A stretch of 64,000 bases of DNA from Hyparrhenia diplandra. Its lineage: Eukaryota; Streptophyta; Magnoliopsida; Poales; Poaceae. Both the position numbers and the translations under genes were made by a program. The stretch is from positions 92,100 to 156,099 of the forward strand of contig JADLZK010007661.1 of NCBI GenBank assembly GCA_015847255.1. Direction: 5' to 3'. Each line of letters starts with the position of its first letter. The stretch's first letter is position 1. Of the stretch, positions 24,301 through 37,459 are shown in pieces. Below the pieces are notes generated by a model. It did no database searches, had not been told where the DNA came from, and saw only the letters and a program-made list of their open reading frames with translations.

Positions 24301-25332
24301 TCATTCAGGTGTGATGCATCGAGCTGCTCGGCAAAAGCTTCCCAGCACTTGCAACTACAACAAAACATAAAGGTCCAAACAAGTTAGTTAGATCTCCCAG
24401 ATGAACATGTTAGACTTTATGATAAGATATTGGCAATATTCCAGCTCAACTAAGTGACAAAAAAAACATCAGTAAAACCAGACAAAGTTTGATCTATTGT
24501 AGATCCATCAATAACTTTAAACAGCTCATCAGCACTGAAAAACCAAACTAAATTGTATTAACATCCAATGATAAAGTGGCATAGATGTCCTGGATTGAGA
24601 ATGGCTATAAATACACTTAGAATGTAATAAGCATAACTTCAGATAATATCAAGTCCAACCAACTCAATATAGTTCTGATGTCCGAGAAAACATTCACAAC
24701 ATAGAAAATAGATATCCCTCCTCTTGCACAAATTTCACAAAGTATACCCCCAGCCCATGCAAACGGGCATGAGCAGCATCAAAATTAAGCAGTCACTGGT
24801 CAGTATATTTTCAGTTGCATTGATGCATTTATTTCTGCCTTTTTGGATTAAAGGAAGGTTGGCCATCTTCCATTGGAAACAAAGTGTACAGGACAAGAAA
24901 GAACAAGCAGGTAACTGCCCTAAATTCAAGCTTTATCATACAAAAACAGATTGAACCATAAACTCCAAACAAGTTGGATTTCTTTAGCCTTTAACTTAGT
25001 ACCAAGAGGATAATAACAATCTGCACCTAATAGCATTTCTTGTCATATAAAGGTTAGCCTGAGAATACAAAACATACACTCTGTTCCTTCACTCAATTGG
25101 TAGAACGAAATAGTAAATTCAGCAAACGGTTTTATTATTTATTTCAAAAGAGGAAAACCCTGCTGTCAACAAAAACAAGAAGGTAGCAATATGCAACATA
25201 TTGATGTATAAAAGTAAATGTGTGACACAGAACAAGTAATAGATCCCTTAGTTGCAGCATTCACTGGCTCAGATTTTTTTCTGTGCAGGTAATACATCAT
25301 TGCAGTACAAACTCCCAAATGATGCCAATCAC

Positions 25333-25365
<33 letters not shown>

Positions 25366-27524
25366 CAATGATCAACTGGCCCAAGAACTCATCATTCATT
25401 GATAAACAAAAATAGCAATAGCAGTAAAAAATATTAATCACAAGTAAACCAGCTAGTTTCTCAGAAGCCATTGAACAAATCTGTTAACGAGTTTTCGCCA
25501 CTTAAAGAGGTATAAAACCTAGTATTGTAAGGAAAACCTGAGAGTTCCAGCTTGGGAAAATGTTAAAAAAAAAAATTCTTGATTTCGAGCATACCTTCAG
25601 CAGGGGACCAGGATGTCAAAGCAGTAAATATAAGGTGTGCACCACAAGATTCACATTCAATCTTGTCCATATCAATGTTCACCCAGCCTCTTCGTGCACA
25701 AGCCAGTGAGCTAGCAGCCTGTAAAAATTAAGTCAATAGTGTTCTTTTTTTCAAATAAAAATACTGTGGTCAATTTTATTTTGTAGTTTATCTATTTTAA
25801 ATAGAAGTCAACAATGATAAATAAGCTGTAACGGGTCAAACAGGTTGGCATTTTAAAGGGAGCATATAAAAATATCAATGCAGGCATAATTTCAGCTAGT
25901 CAGCTGCTTAAGAATGACAGTATGTTCAAGTTCAATAATATTGCATTGCAATTAAGATGAAGCCGTAAAAATAGAATATTTTCCAATTCACACCATATGC
26001 TGCTTAAAAATCACTCCCCCCATTCTTTTTGCAGGTTACTTTTCTGAAGGGACAAAAGGGTGTTGGTTTTCAGAAAGAGATATATCTATATCTTCCTGAA
26101 GTGCCACTAACTGATTACATGCGCTAAAAGCGAAAATAACCATTCTCTGTGTTTATTGGTTTTGCAGATGAAAGAATTTAGTACCATATTAGATGAAAAT
26201 ACCCATTCTTTGATTTGGGCTATGCATTCATCTTGTGCAAGTGTGTAGCTGTGTAGAAATCTAAAACATCATATAAGGTCAGGACAGAATAACATTGAAC
26301 TGATATGTGGCATGCCTTGGTCTGAGATTGACAGTGAATCAGCCATAAGCATGTTTGTTGGAGTTCTGATTATTCAGTTATTCTAGGGGTGCTTCTAAGA
26401 AAATGCACATGCAAAAATGCAAGACAAACACCTCACCAGAAAAAATAAACAGTTGATGAACGGTTAATCACAAAATTATAATACCCAGGGTATAATACCA
26501 CAGGTCAGCAAGAGTCGAATAAGAAAAGAGATAACCTTTGGCTTAGAAGCCCAAGTCGACAGCTTAAACGTAGCCAGCCGACGAAGCAAGTCACCTCGTT
26601 CCCACGGTCTGCATGATGACTGAAAGCAATCCGTGGCAGCTCCATTAGCATTAGTGCTAAGCGCAGGCTGAGATGCCGGCGGAGCAATATGAGAGGACCC
26701 CGCTTTGGACACTTGGTCACTGCCTAGCCAGTCAATGCTAGCTACATTAGTCTGTGGAGGGGGCGACGAGGCACCAGCGGAACTGCAAACAACAAAACGG
26801 AGAAGCGTCAGTACAGGCAGGCAGGCAGAAAGCAGAAGAGCACACAGTAATCGTACATACTAAACATAAAACAGCAAAGCGTATGATCTCATATTAGTTC
26901 TTAACAGGGTAGATGCTGCGAGCCCTTACGTATCTTTGCAACACTAGGATTGATCCCTGCTTGGAAAACGGATAGTACTATATACTTTCATGTGAAAAGA
27001 ATGGGGAAAAAAAAAGGTTGAACGAATCAACATGACCTAGCCCCTGGGACATAACAACACTCGCCCGCTACAGTGGCAAATACTAAGCTCATTCATTCCA
27101 ATCCAATCCAATCCCTAAATTCCGCAGTGAAACCCCAAAACAAAGGGAAAAAAAGGTAATTTCAGGTAACTTGAGCCTCCTCCTATCCTAGGGTTTAACA
27201 GACGGCCTACTCGGTAGGTCTGACCTACACCGCCAGCTCCAAGTACTGAATCCTGAGCAAAGATTCAATTTTTTTTTCAACAACACGCCACCTCACAGCC
27301 AGGGGAAGCCCTGTGAGCCCCGATCCGGAGGCCAGGGGACAGCAGCGCCGAGGGAGGGGGCTCGCCAGCTAGGCGTACACGGAGAGGATGGGTGGGACTG
27401 GGAGAGACCAGCCAACCGACCGAGAGGCGGCGTACCTGGCGACGGGTGTGGGCGGCGGTGAGGCCGACCTCCCGGGTCGCGGGTCGGGCACCGCCGCCGA
27501 CGAGCTCCGCACCTCCTCGCGCAT
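21356..27524 (-). CDS. C3HC zinc-finger protein, NIPA/ILP1-like, seven exons
   Basis: The exons are 27436-27524, 26536-26782, 25595-25718, 24013-24354, 22179-23898, 21587-21828 and 21356-21424. All have GT-AG borders and consistent phases, giving about 944 residues. Exon 3 carries the first half of the C3HC finger (CARRGW, IECESCGAHLIF) and exon 4 the second half (DASHLNDCPWRGNSC). Exon 5 has the second, Rsm1-like finger (SPLLDCGLCGATVRIWDF), preceded by KLISVCGWEPRWLPNV. Acidic and Ser-rich sequence follows, and the tail is basic (RKLLKRANHSKSSKS), suggesting a nuclear signal. The family includes mammalian NIPA/ZC3HC1, a nuclear basket and F-box-linked protein, and plant IAP-like homologues. 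Four single-base indels break the frame at about 24337, 24056, 23472 and 22275 (three losses, one gain); correcting them restores every exon phase. Confidence 0.85.
25328..25361. repeat. Long poly(A) tract in an intron of the C3HC gene
   Basis: About 30 consecutive A lie in the third intron (minus-strand poly-T). It could be a microsatellite or the tail of a very short retro-inserted sequence. No flanking duplication was seen. Confidence 0.6.
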
Positions 27525-28519
27525 CGCGGGCGCCGGGGCGGGTCAAGGTCAGGGAGGGGGTCGAGCCGAGCGCAGGCAGGGAGGAGAGTGGTGTGGTGAG
27601 TCGATTGACGAGACGGCCCCCGCGTGCATTCACATCGCCTGCTCCTGCATCTCACGGGAACCGTGGGCTCGCGCCGCTGATTTCCCGTTCCGTTCCGTTC
27701 GACACGGCGGCGGCGTTGACCAAGGCGACTGGGCCTTCCTCCTTCGCGGAGTGCGGCCTGGGCCAGGAGTTTGTGGCTGGGCCAGGGGGTATTCCTCCCA
27801 GAGATTCTCTTAAGGCCTAGCCAAGGATGGGCCAACGGCGGCCTTTTTCGTCTGATGGGGAGTTGTTGGTTTTCTTCCGAGAAATGAATGTGGCATGCGG
27901 AGACTAATAAAAACTCGTGGGGAAAAATTGAATTAAAAACAAAAACTCGTGGGGAAAAAGAGAATCTGAGGAATGGATTTTTTTTTTTTTTTATTAAGAA
28001 ATGGATTTCAGGGTCATAAGCCAACCTCAACGCCCATAGCCGGTGATCGATTTGTTGTAAGAGAAAAGTAATCTTTGGTAGGCCGGTTTGATTTATTGTG
28101 AAAAAAACTTTGTTGGCTGGTGGGTTGAACCAAAGAAGTTTTAACAAGGCGACAATCCTTTGCTCACTTCAGTTCGACAAAGGAAACGGTCATGTGCTTG
28201 CATGCGTGTACTGATCAATTTATCTAGGCATACGATGGCGTTCGCCAGCGTTCAAAAATGTTAGTGTATCCGGTGTTTCAAATGTTTCACACTTGAACTC
28301 GTTTAAAAGGGCTTTGACCGGCAAACGTGACCGGCAAACGTTGAGGGATTGGCATGATTTATCTTTAGTACTACTGACCACTTCGAATGAAAACAAGTTA
28401 TTTTTAGATGGCAATTAAATAAGAGAATGACCTCTTTTTGACCCAATCTTTCTTTAAAGACATAATAAAAATAATAAAACTTCCAATAAAAAACTTTTTT
28501 GAACGGCGGCTATGTTATT
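27525..28519. other. 5' flank of the C3HC gene and intergenic DNA
   Basis: 27525-27850 is GC-rich and is the likely leader and proximal promoter of the minus-strand C3HC gene. No clear TATA box is seen, which is common for such housekeeping-type promoters. The rest is AT-rich with a T(14) tract at about 27978 and no supported gene. Confidence 0.4.
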
Positions 28520-28770
28520 TTTTTTTCGAAAAGCGCACTCATTGGCACGTGCTTCATTAAGGAAAAATAGAGTTTTTACACGTCGCGCACTTTAGCCAAA
28601 ACAATTGGCCGAGGCGCATCTAAAACACACATACAAGAATCACCCGGCTAAAACGGTGGCGCATTACGGTTGTACTAAAAGTTAAACTAATGTGCGAAAT
28701 TTAAATTTGGAGGGCTTAAGCGTCGCGCTACGGCTCCAAATCGAATCTCCCCAGTGGCAGCAAAGCACCA
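28520..28770 (-). mobile_element. Short LINE 3' end
   Basis: Read on the minus strand it ends ...ttaatgaa, a hairpin (GCAC...GTGC), then cttttcg and A(8-9). This is the same end type as the other LINEs here. The body matches the 2.46-2.55 kb LINE tail (ccaattgttttggctaaa-like). Possible flanking duplications cggcggctatgttat and cggccggctaagttat differ at two places, so the right boundary is uncertain. Confidence 0.55.
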
Positions 28771-28779
28771 CGGCCGGCT

Positions 28780-29234
28780 AAGTTATCTCTCAAGGTTAAA
28801 TTTTTTCTTTGGCTTTTAAAAAGAGGTGTAATATTAATCAAGAATAATTTGGTCAAGAAGGTTGGAAAGGGTGCTGTTTTTTTTTTGGTTCGGAGGAAAC
28901 TATTTGGCATCTGTTCTTTGGTTATCATATTGCCAGGTTCATGAGTGAACTCAGTGTTTATATTACTTTTTGATATTCAACAACGTTTTGTGGAGACCAT
29001 TCATTTGGTTCTATGTTAAAGAGTTCCCCTCCAAGGATTAGGAATCAAAATCTTTCTTGGTACGACGGCTACACGTGTTGGGTTTTGGTTGTGTAGAAAC
29101 GATACCATGACGTCATGTCCAACAGAAGAACAACTAAATCATTCGTACATGTAATTTGGTTGTGTAGGAAAAAAAAAAAGGCATCGAGCTTGAAGTATTC
29201 CAAAAGTTTGGTTAGCTCGTCAACAAAATAGGCT
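28780..29234 (+). pseudogene. Old LINE ORF2 remnant (zf-RVT region), left part
   Basis: The plus strand gives degenerate matches to the C-terminal zinc-binding region of plant reverse transcriptases: RGVILIKNNLVKK, then GWKGCC and SEETIWHLFFGYHIAR, with frame changes. The remnant is interrupted at 29235 by a minus-strand LINE and would continue at 48134 to an A(10) tract near 48275. It appears to be the oldest layer of the nested stack. Confidence 0.5.
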
Positions 29235-29519
29235 ATCTAAAGGATTGAACTGTCTTTTTTTTTTTTTCAAGAGCACGCCTAGGCGCGTTTTCATTAAGCG
29301 AGAAAGAGAGTTACAAACTTTGGCGATCCGGAACACGAGCATTACCCGGATCACCACCCCTACTTCTACTAGATCCTACACTAGGGATTACATTGGAACA
29401 AATTTGCGACAAGAAAGAAATATAGAGATCAAGGCCTAACTAGCCAACCTCCTCTTCCGCGATCCCCGCCATGTCGAGCTCCATGGCGGAGAGATCGATC
29501 CCACCTCCTAAGCGGGGCC

Positions 29520-30110
29520 TCGAAACACACTCCTCTTTTTCGGTCATCTTTCCCCAAAGGCAACCACGAACTTACGCTCAATCTCCGAATCCACGGCCTC
29601 ATCCACGACCTCCTCGCCGAAGCTTACGGCAAAGACCTTTCGTAGCTTTGAGCGGTTGGATTGGGGGGCGCGGTTTAGCCGCACACGCCCACTCCTCCGT
29701 AGAGAATGGGTTGCCACCGGCGGCGCGGGAGCGGAGGGCGGGCCCATCCTTGAGCAGAGGAGTGTCGAGGGAGAGGCAAATCGCTGCCTCCGGCTCCTCC
29801 GGACCGACGGTGTCATGTGCGGCGACAACGCCGTCGGAGGAGGGCATGCACGACGCGATACCCGATGTCCGCATCAAGCGGTGGAGCGCGCGCGGGGAAG
29901 CCCGGCGCGAAGGGAAAGCGGTGCGGCGTCAATCGGAGAAAGGAGCGGCGAAGGACCCCATGGCCGTGGCGTCCTCTTTTTTCAGTCATCTTTCCCCAAA
30001 GGCAACCCACGAACTTACGCTCAATCTGCGAATCCACGGCCTCATCCTCGACCTCCTCGCCGAAGCATTTACGGCGGCACCAGGTGCTTGAGCGGTTGCA
30101 TTGGGGCACG
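29520..30110 (-). repeat. Internal tandem duplication in the LINE
   Basis: The stretches at 29575 and 30013, 'cgaacttacgctcaatct..gaatccacgg', start two copies of one unit. The second copy continues at 34685 ('cacgcccactcct..gtagagaatggg') and again at 45905 ('cgccgtcggaggagggcatg'). It was therefore split by both the LTR and the MULE insertions. The repeat allows the pre-insertion order to be read directly. Confidence 0.75.
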
Positions 30111-30115
30111 CGGCG

Positions 30116-33100
30116 TGTCACACCCCATTTACGAGGTTTCCCTAATCACACGTATTTACGCCCGGGATCACGCACAAATACGTCTCATTAAGAATAGATA
30201 TGGTATTAGTAACTATACTTTTATTACTACCGGGGAAAGCAAGGTTATGAGGTTTGGGTTTACCTACCTCGGCCATAGGCCGTAAACCTATCGAGAGAGA
30301 TCCAAAGCACTTATAACGAGGGCTTCATTCCTGAGGCAAGCTTGGAGTGCGCGGACAAACCATTGGACTTCTTCCTAAAGCACGTTCCTATAACTCAATC
30401 GCAACATCTTCAGGTATCTCCTTCGTGATTGCCCCCTGCCTTCTTACCGTGCTCCTTGTGATGTAGTCCTTTGTAGCATGATCCTTGGATACACTCCTGC
30501 GGATACCATTCTAAAAAAATAGAAGGGGGTGAGTACTTTTCAAATTTTCGGCAAAGTCCCAACCGAGAGGGTGGAAGGTTACCATTATGGGTTGGGCCCT
30601 AGTAGAGCATAACTACTCTCACTAGTTCCCGGGCCGTTAATTAATTAAGCTCGGGTTAACGAGATCACATACCAGATTATGTTTCTAATCACGGATGTTC
30701 CGGCCTAGCATTTGCCCATTCCAGGGCGTGGCTATTGAATAGATTTGGGTAACTCTGCGAGAGGTTGTACACTTTCCCCCACGATAGGCGTTGTCTACAC
30801 CACGGCCAATGGTTCGACATGCCTAATGAGATCCCGTACCGGCAGGTGCTACCCTAGGTTTCGGTATGACCCTACCACGACTTCTCGGGGGTTGGCGGGA
30901 TGGCGCATCATCCCCGGCGTAGCTTCAATACACACTACGTCCAACGTGGCTTCAATACACACGCGCCGCGCACACAACCAAATCATAATCATTATATATA
31001 TATCGTGTACAAAATCCTGCGCCACCGGCGCCAAGCATTTTTAACGTGATTGTTGGCGACCACGCCAAACCGGACCATGGGGTTCGCTCTCCCCACGTCC
31101 CGCTCCCTCGATAGATCGTTCCGCCCACGCGGCCACCTTGGATCGAAACCATACCGTCACCTAACGGGGTGTGGAATCAAACCGTCCCATACCGGGCGTG
31201 TGGTCATGCGTAATGTCTCACTAGGTAGAAGGTCCATGACCCGGTCCTTAGGGGAGCGAAGCTCTCCATGACAGAAAACCCTTACTAGGCGAAACTGCCG
31301 AGACGATCCATCATAGATGAATCGCCCCAAACTTCGCTTTTGTTGAGTTATGTTCATTTTATTATTAAAACCTATCTTATAAACATTTTTATATCATGAT
31401 CACATCTCGGCAACAAAATCATGCACACAAAGCATCAACGAGGTCTCACGCACATAGCCCATGAGTACCCCAGCACTTAGCTCAGAAAACATCTCGCGCA
31501 CATAGCCCACGAGAACAACTTGCCGTGATCATGCTTTTCTTAAGTTCATTAGATTATTAAGGTTTAGGTCAGGTTAAGGGGGGTAAGGACTTGCCTCTAT
31601 CCCGCCGACGAGTATATCAAGGTTCTTGGTCTTGGCGCTCTTGACTGACTCGGCTTCTATGGCTTGACTTGACGTAGCGATGCTCTGGGTCCGTCGAGTG
31701 GTCTCCGATGTCGGCAAACATAAAAACACAAGCATAACAATCAAAGCGGATGACGTTCCTACGCGGGTTAGCTTTTAGGGGATGATGGATGGATTGCTAT
31801 CTACTCCTATCATTATTATGTAAGTTTGAAGTATGATAGGATAGACAGAATCCACCTGTCTAGGTGGATCCTACGGGCTGGGTTAGCGAGGTACGGATGC
31901 TTGGTGGAGAACCAATCATGTCACTAATGTTCACTATCATGTGAACCTGAAGGATATGACATGGGTGACTTCCCACAAGTCCGCACAGGGTTAGCGACAC
32001 ATATGCTAATATACATGTGCCTAAGGTTAGTAGGGTTAAAAACCTAATCTAGGGTTAGCCACACACAGGGATACACCCAAGTAGCGGGTATATCGGTGTA
32101 TGTAGAGACACGTATACTAGAGTATATGCATGGAATACACGCATTACTAAGGTATACGAGCTAGGTTAGCAAGGGTTAGCCATGCGTAGATATAAATTGA
32201 TGTGCATATACGTATATTTGTTTATATTGAGAATACCACTCTATACATTTATATACATATATAACCTATATCGTGGTATATCTAGCATGTGGACAACTAC
32301 GTGTATGTACATTCGAAAGTATTCGGTATGCGTGAGAGTGTACACGCATACAAGAATATACGATTGCAAAGGCGTGGGTTAGCGGGAAAGCGAAGCTAGG
32401 GTTTACGTCAACTACAAAGCGATTAAATATTAAATAAAAGCACTAACAAAACTAGAATTTAATTGGCCATCAAATAATGGAGCAAGGGCATGAATAAATA
32501 GGGCATGATTTGAGAAGAATTATGGAATTGGAGCGAAGTGGTTTGGAGTTAGGATGAAGGAGTTACCAATTTCCAAAGTTTAATTAAGGGTTTATAAATG
32601 AATTAAACCTTGGAAATTTATTCTGGGAAACTGGAAATGTGGAGACTGGAATGTAAGGGCTTGGGTAGGATCAGGGTTGTACCTAGTTTATTTAGAAATT
32701 TTCTGGGAATTTTTCTATGCATGGAAAATGGGTATTTAACTTCTTGTGTACGCTGCCTCGGGTGGTCGTAGCATTTTCCTGTGCTACTGTCCGCGCGGGT
32801 CCAACTTCAGCGTGGACTGGCCGGTCACTGTGCTGTGAACCGGGTTATGCACCGCATTGTGGACCTGTCTGCCTCCTCTCGGTTCATGTGAACCGTGTCC
32901 AGAGAAAGGGAGAGGGAATTAGGCCTATGTCTTGCGGGTCCCACGGGGAAGGATACGGATGGGCAAATTTCCCCATCGTATCTCACCGTGGATCGTCACC
33001 TTCGCCCGTCCCTGGTGCCGTGCGCGAGCGAAGCAGAGGGGAGGGAAGGAAGGGGAAGGCAGGAGCGCGGGGGGGCTAGGTCGCCGGCGACGGGGTGGTG

Positions 33101-34679
33101 GTGATGTCTGGCGGCGGACTACAGCGAGCAGCAGGGAAGGGCAGCGTGGAGGATTGGGATGGCAGGGGCGAGGCGGCAGGCTGATGCGCGGCTTCGTGAG
33201 CGCGGCAAGCGGCGTTCCGGTGCGCGCGGACACGGCGTAGCTGCGGGTGCGCGCGGCGGTGGGCGACGGACGCGTCTACGGCGAGCGGCAAGAGCAGCGA
33301 GGGAAGGTGGGCACGCACGGCAAGGAAGCAGAGAGGGAGGCGGGTTCTTGCGACGGCGAGGAGCTCCAGCTTCAACTGAGCGCGGCAGCGGGCGAGTCGA
33401 GCGCGTGGCGGCATCGTCGTCCTCGTCCTCGACGCAGCGTCCGGATGAGCTGGGCAGTGACGGCGAGCTCCAATTGGCCGGCGGCGGCGCGACGGGAGGC
33501 AGGGGCACAGTGTGCCCATGCAGGCCTCGGCATCGTCCGTCCCGGCGCTGGGCTCGGGATGCCCCTCGCTGGTGGCCTCGGGTGCCCTTTTATAGGCGTC
33601 CCGGCGGATATTTTCCGACCACGGTGGCCTGGCACAGCTCAGCGACTCCGGCGGCACGGTGCCTCTGTCGTCCTCGGTGATGTGACCAATCGACTGGCCG
33701 GAGGTGAGCTGGTGTCCACAGGCACAGCGGCCACAGCGGCCATGGCGTCATGACGCGACGTCTGTGCGCGGCATGGCGTGCTCCACGTGTCCGCGGCGGA
33801 CGCGGCAACAGCGGCTTCGGCGACTTGAACAGCTCGACGGCTTCGGGATGCTCAGCGAGCTGCAGTGTTCCTGGATGGGACGCGACGGCGGGGTTGGTGG
33901 TGAGCTGCCACCGGCGTGCTGCTCGTGGCCGTCGTCGGTACGGCGGTCAGCGGGTGTCGGGGAGACGTCCAAGTGGCAGCGAGCTGGCAACCGAGGGAGG
34001 TGGTGGCCGGACTCGAGATTTTTCCCGACACGGTCGTCCCGTTCGCTGTGCCGGGGTCGACGGTGCTGTGACGCCCGTGCAGCTCGTGGAGAAAAAGATG
34101 GAGGTGGGAGGAGGGTATGACAGGTGGGCCAGCGTCGTCATGGAGGGAAAAGGTGGGGAGGCCTGGGCTGTTGCTGTTGCTGCCATGGCTTGCTGTTGGG
34201 CCACGAGAGGAGGGAGGAATTGAGCCCGCTGGCTCTTCCTTTTATATTTTCTTTTCTATTTTCCAATGTACCATATATATGTATATATGGAATGGCTTCG
34301 TAATTCCCAGAAAATGAACTAGGTCTCGAAGGATTTTTGTATTTGGAAATGTGGTGGTTGGTAACTCAAGGGGAAAGGGTCAAGGTGGAAATATTTGGTG
34401 GGTGTTTACAGGGAAAGGTTGAGAAAAGAAATATTTGGATGAAGAGTGATCAAGGGATTTATTATTCGATGTCAAAATAAATTCTAGGGCAACAATCATG
34501 CAAGCAATCAGACAAAGCATTCAAACATAACCTAAATAATTCTATATGGTGAGCTTGATGCAAGGTTTTCGAAAACAGGTTTTTGGTTGAGCGGGGAAAT
34601 AAATCAAGTTTTAGTTGATAATTATAAAAATTCAAATTTTTAGTGAATTTTAAAATGATGCAAAAACACGGGTGTTACA
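30116..34679. mobile_element. Long LTR, probably a solo LTR of a gypsy-type element
   Basis: The element starts TGTCACACCCC and ends GGGTGTTACA, the inverted ends typical of grass gypsy LTRs. ACGCG is found at 30108-30112 and 34680-34684; at the left it is separated from TG by three bases, so the duplication is not perfect. It lies inside the LINE, whose sequence resumes exactly at 34685. I found no gag, protease, reverse transcriptase or integrase and no second LTR in the 4.56 kb. A long solo LTR is the simplest reading. The GC-rich frames at 32.9-34.2 kb have no recognisable domain. Confidence 0.7.
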
Positions 34680-35324
34680 ACGCGGTTTAGCCTTAATAAC
34701 ACGCCCACTCCTCGTAGAGAATGGGTTGCCACCGTGCGGGAGCGGCGTAGACCGGGCCCATCCTTGAGCGAGAGGAGTGTCGGGGAGGCAAATCGCCGCC
34801 TCCGGCTCCTCCCCGGACTGACGGTGTCGAATTTTTTTTTAATTTTAACCCTTTTTTTTAAAGAAAAACTATTTTTAACCGGATTTAAAAGATATTTCGA
34901 GAATAACCCTTTTTGGCGCCCGAGCTGCGTGCGGCATTTGCAGATCTTTGCGCGCCCGCATGCGTTGGGGTAGGGGCTACCCGGCGTGGCGCCGTGCGCG
35001 CGGGCGCGCAGCCGGCGTGGCAGGGTGGTGCAACAGCGCCTGGATCAAGGCCGGTACTGCGCGGCGCGCTCATCGTGGCCCTTGGCGCGGCGCCGGGCGC
35101 TCGTCTAGCGGCGCCGGGGCCGATGCTTCGGCCGAGCCGAAAGCCGAGCGAACTCTTCCTCGTGGGTCTTCATATCGTTAGTGGAAGAGTTGAAAAAACC
35201 CGGCCGCCGCGGACACAACTCCTGCGCCCCCGCCGGACCGCCCGGCGGCCGGCGACATTTGCTCCACCTCCATCCGCTCCTCCACCTCCATATCTCTCAG
35301 GCACCGGTCCCTTCCAAGGTGGAC

Positions 35325-36960
35325 ATGCCGAGGCGTGGTAAAAGAAGTTATAGGTAATCTCTTGTCATTTTTTTTTTAAATTTGTGGGCAAGCAATAGAT
35401 TGCACTAGGCAAATTTGTGACCATGGCACCTATATTTTGTTGGCATTGATTGATTCATTTATATTTTATATGATTTCCTATATGTAGTTCTATGTTGCAT
35501 TGCCGTTAGAAATGAAAGTAGACATAGTTTTGATCTTTTATGCAACAAATAAGAAACCTAAATAACTATATTGCATTGTAACAATTTTAATTTTTTGGAG
35601 ATAGTTATGCTCGTTTGCTTGGGGTTGATCCCTATGTCCACAAGCCTCTCCCACCGGGTGTTCCAAAGGCCCAATTCTTTGGTGTGGTGATCCTTGCAAA
35701 GTAGAATGGGATGACGAGGATGAGAAAATCTACATCGCGGAAGTATTGGATGTGTGCCAATTACAAATGGACCTTTGGCCCGACACAACGCCCTTAGATC
35801 TCATGGTGTGTATATTCATTTTTTTTTTTTGTCTATGATTATATATTTGCTTTGTGACAATTCTTTGTTTTGCGTAACCCCACCACCACTATGTGATTTT
35901 GAGCAGTGGATCGACCTTGAGGTCGGTGAGGAGAACAAGAAATACTTGGAAGGCCTCAAGGAGTTTAGGCGGTGGTTTCAACGGAGACATGAGGAGTTGA
36001 AGAAGCAAGCGGCCGTCGAGAAGGCGCCAGGAGGAAGAGGAAAGGAGGAGAGCTGATCTTTGAGAGGAAGGAGAGGGAGAGGAAGATAGAGCATGCGCCG
36101 TGTGCCAAGGCCGAGTGGGAGGCGGCCCAAAATGTGGATGATGATGGCGACACTTCAAAATTGGACGAGCTCATAGCCCTCGCCGAGGCGCGCTGCGCCC
36201 CCCTACGCCCCCCCCACGCCCCTACGCCACCCCCACGCCCCTACGCCACCCCCCGTCTTTTGCAAATGTGGTGTCCAAAGCGATGATGGCCTTGTTCCTT
36301 TGAGTGGGGAATAGGCTATTTTTGTGGCCATATGGTGGATTATGATGAGGTTGGATTTTTTTTAGGCAACCACATGAGACATTATTTTCTCTAACTAAAA
36401 TCAATTGTTTGTTTTGACAGAACTCTAGGAAATGCTTTTGGGAGTCCTTTGAAGGAAAAGATGAGGTCAAGGAAGCAATTAGGGAAGAAAGCACAAACTT
36501 GGGCGGAAATGGGTGTTGGGGCCAAGCTTGTCAACGAGTATCTCTACATTCGTCAACGGGAGCGGCGTAAGCTTGCCAAGAAGTTTGGTGTTTCCGCCCC
36601 ACGTATGAGCGGTATATGAAATGCCATGAAAGTTTCAAGAAGCGCCTAGACGAAGCGGTATGCACTGCTTGAAGCAGAGTGAGGCGGGCGAAGAGGAATG
36701 AGAATCCTCTTGTGGCGATGTAATGAAGCGGCATTTGCACGATCTCGCTCTTGTGCTCGGCGTGCGGCCTCACACGGTCGCCGCCGAGGCCAGCGTGCGG
36801 GGAGGACATCCGTGATGACAATGACAATGCCTTACGGGTTGAGGCTTCACCGCATTAGCGGATGCCGTTCAACAAGCCCACATGACACGGGGAATCCGGT
36901 CGATGGTGTAGTAGTTGGTCCTCGTCCACGGCAATGAGGTCTTTGGTGGAAGATTGTGAC
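35325..36960 (+). pseudogene. GRF-type zinc-finger gene in the MULE (plus strand)
   Basis: It begins MPRRGKRSY at 35325 with a donor (AG|gtaatc). It continues in phase at about 35604 as YARLLGVDPYVHKPLPPGVP, then WCGDPCKVEWDDEDE and SRKYWMCANYKW, the cysteine pairs of a GRF-like finger, and PPLCDFEQWIDLEVGEE. An Arg/Glu-rich tail follows (EFRRWFQRRHEELKKQ). Single-base frame changes are needed near 35665 and 35730. The segment 36420-36960 may be further exons (QTWAEMGVGAKLVNEYLYI). This family is abundant in grass genomes near transposons. A nucleic-acid-binding role is an inference from the finger. Confidence 0.55.
36186..36255. repeat. Low-complexity C-rich repeats
   Basis: About five short units of the type 'cacgcccctacgccaccccc' follow each other. 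They sit in the plus-strand GRF gene of the MULE and would encode a Pro/Ala/Thr-rich stretch. Confidence 0.7.
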
Positions 36961-37459
36961 TCGGACGATGATTTGCTTCCGGGATATGTTTGATTCATGA
37001 TGTGCGGCGTTTATTTGTGTTACGTGGATTCCAATATGTATGGAACAATGTTGTATTCTATTTTTAATGAACCATGCGGCGAACTATGTTGTCTACTTGT
37101 ATTGAGCAATGTTTCATGGCATTGAACTTATGTGTTATTTCATTTTGTCTCGGCCTCGGATATTGGGTCTTTTAATTGTGTCTTTAAATTAAAAGATTGA
37201 GCACATAGTTGACGCGACACAACACATGAATTGGCATTTGGCCGAAACAAGGGTTTGAGGTACACAACATATGGAATGGCATGTGAGAACATAAACCAAA
37301 CAAGGGTTTACAGGTTCTTCACTAAACCTAACATGCCTTAGGTAAGTAAAGCAACACTGAAAGCGAGGAAATGGCGTGTCGAGAACTGCGTACCAAACTA
37401 GGGTACAACGGTTCCAAACTAACCCTAACACGCCTTAGGTGATTTTAAAGAAACAACAA

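Noticed and set aside
32925..34220. GC-rich open frames on both strands as host genes
   Set aside because: They lie inside the 4.6-kb LTR, overlap each other on opposite strands and show only low-complexity Arg/Pro/Ala sequence.
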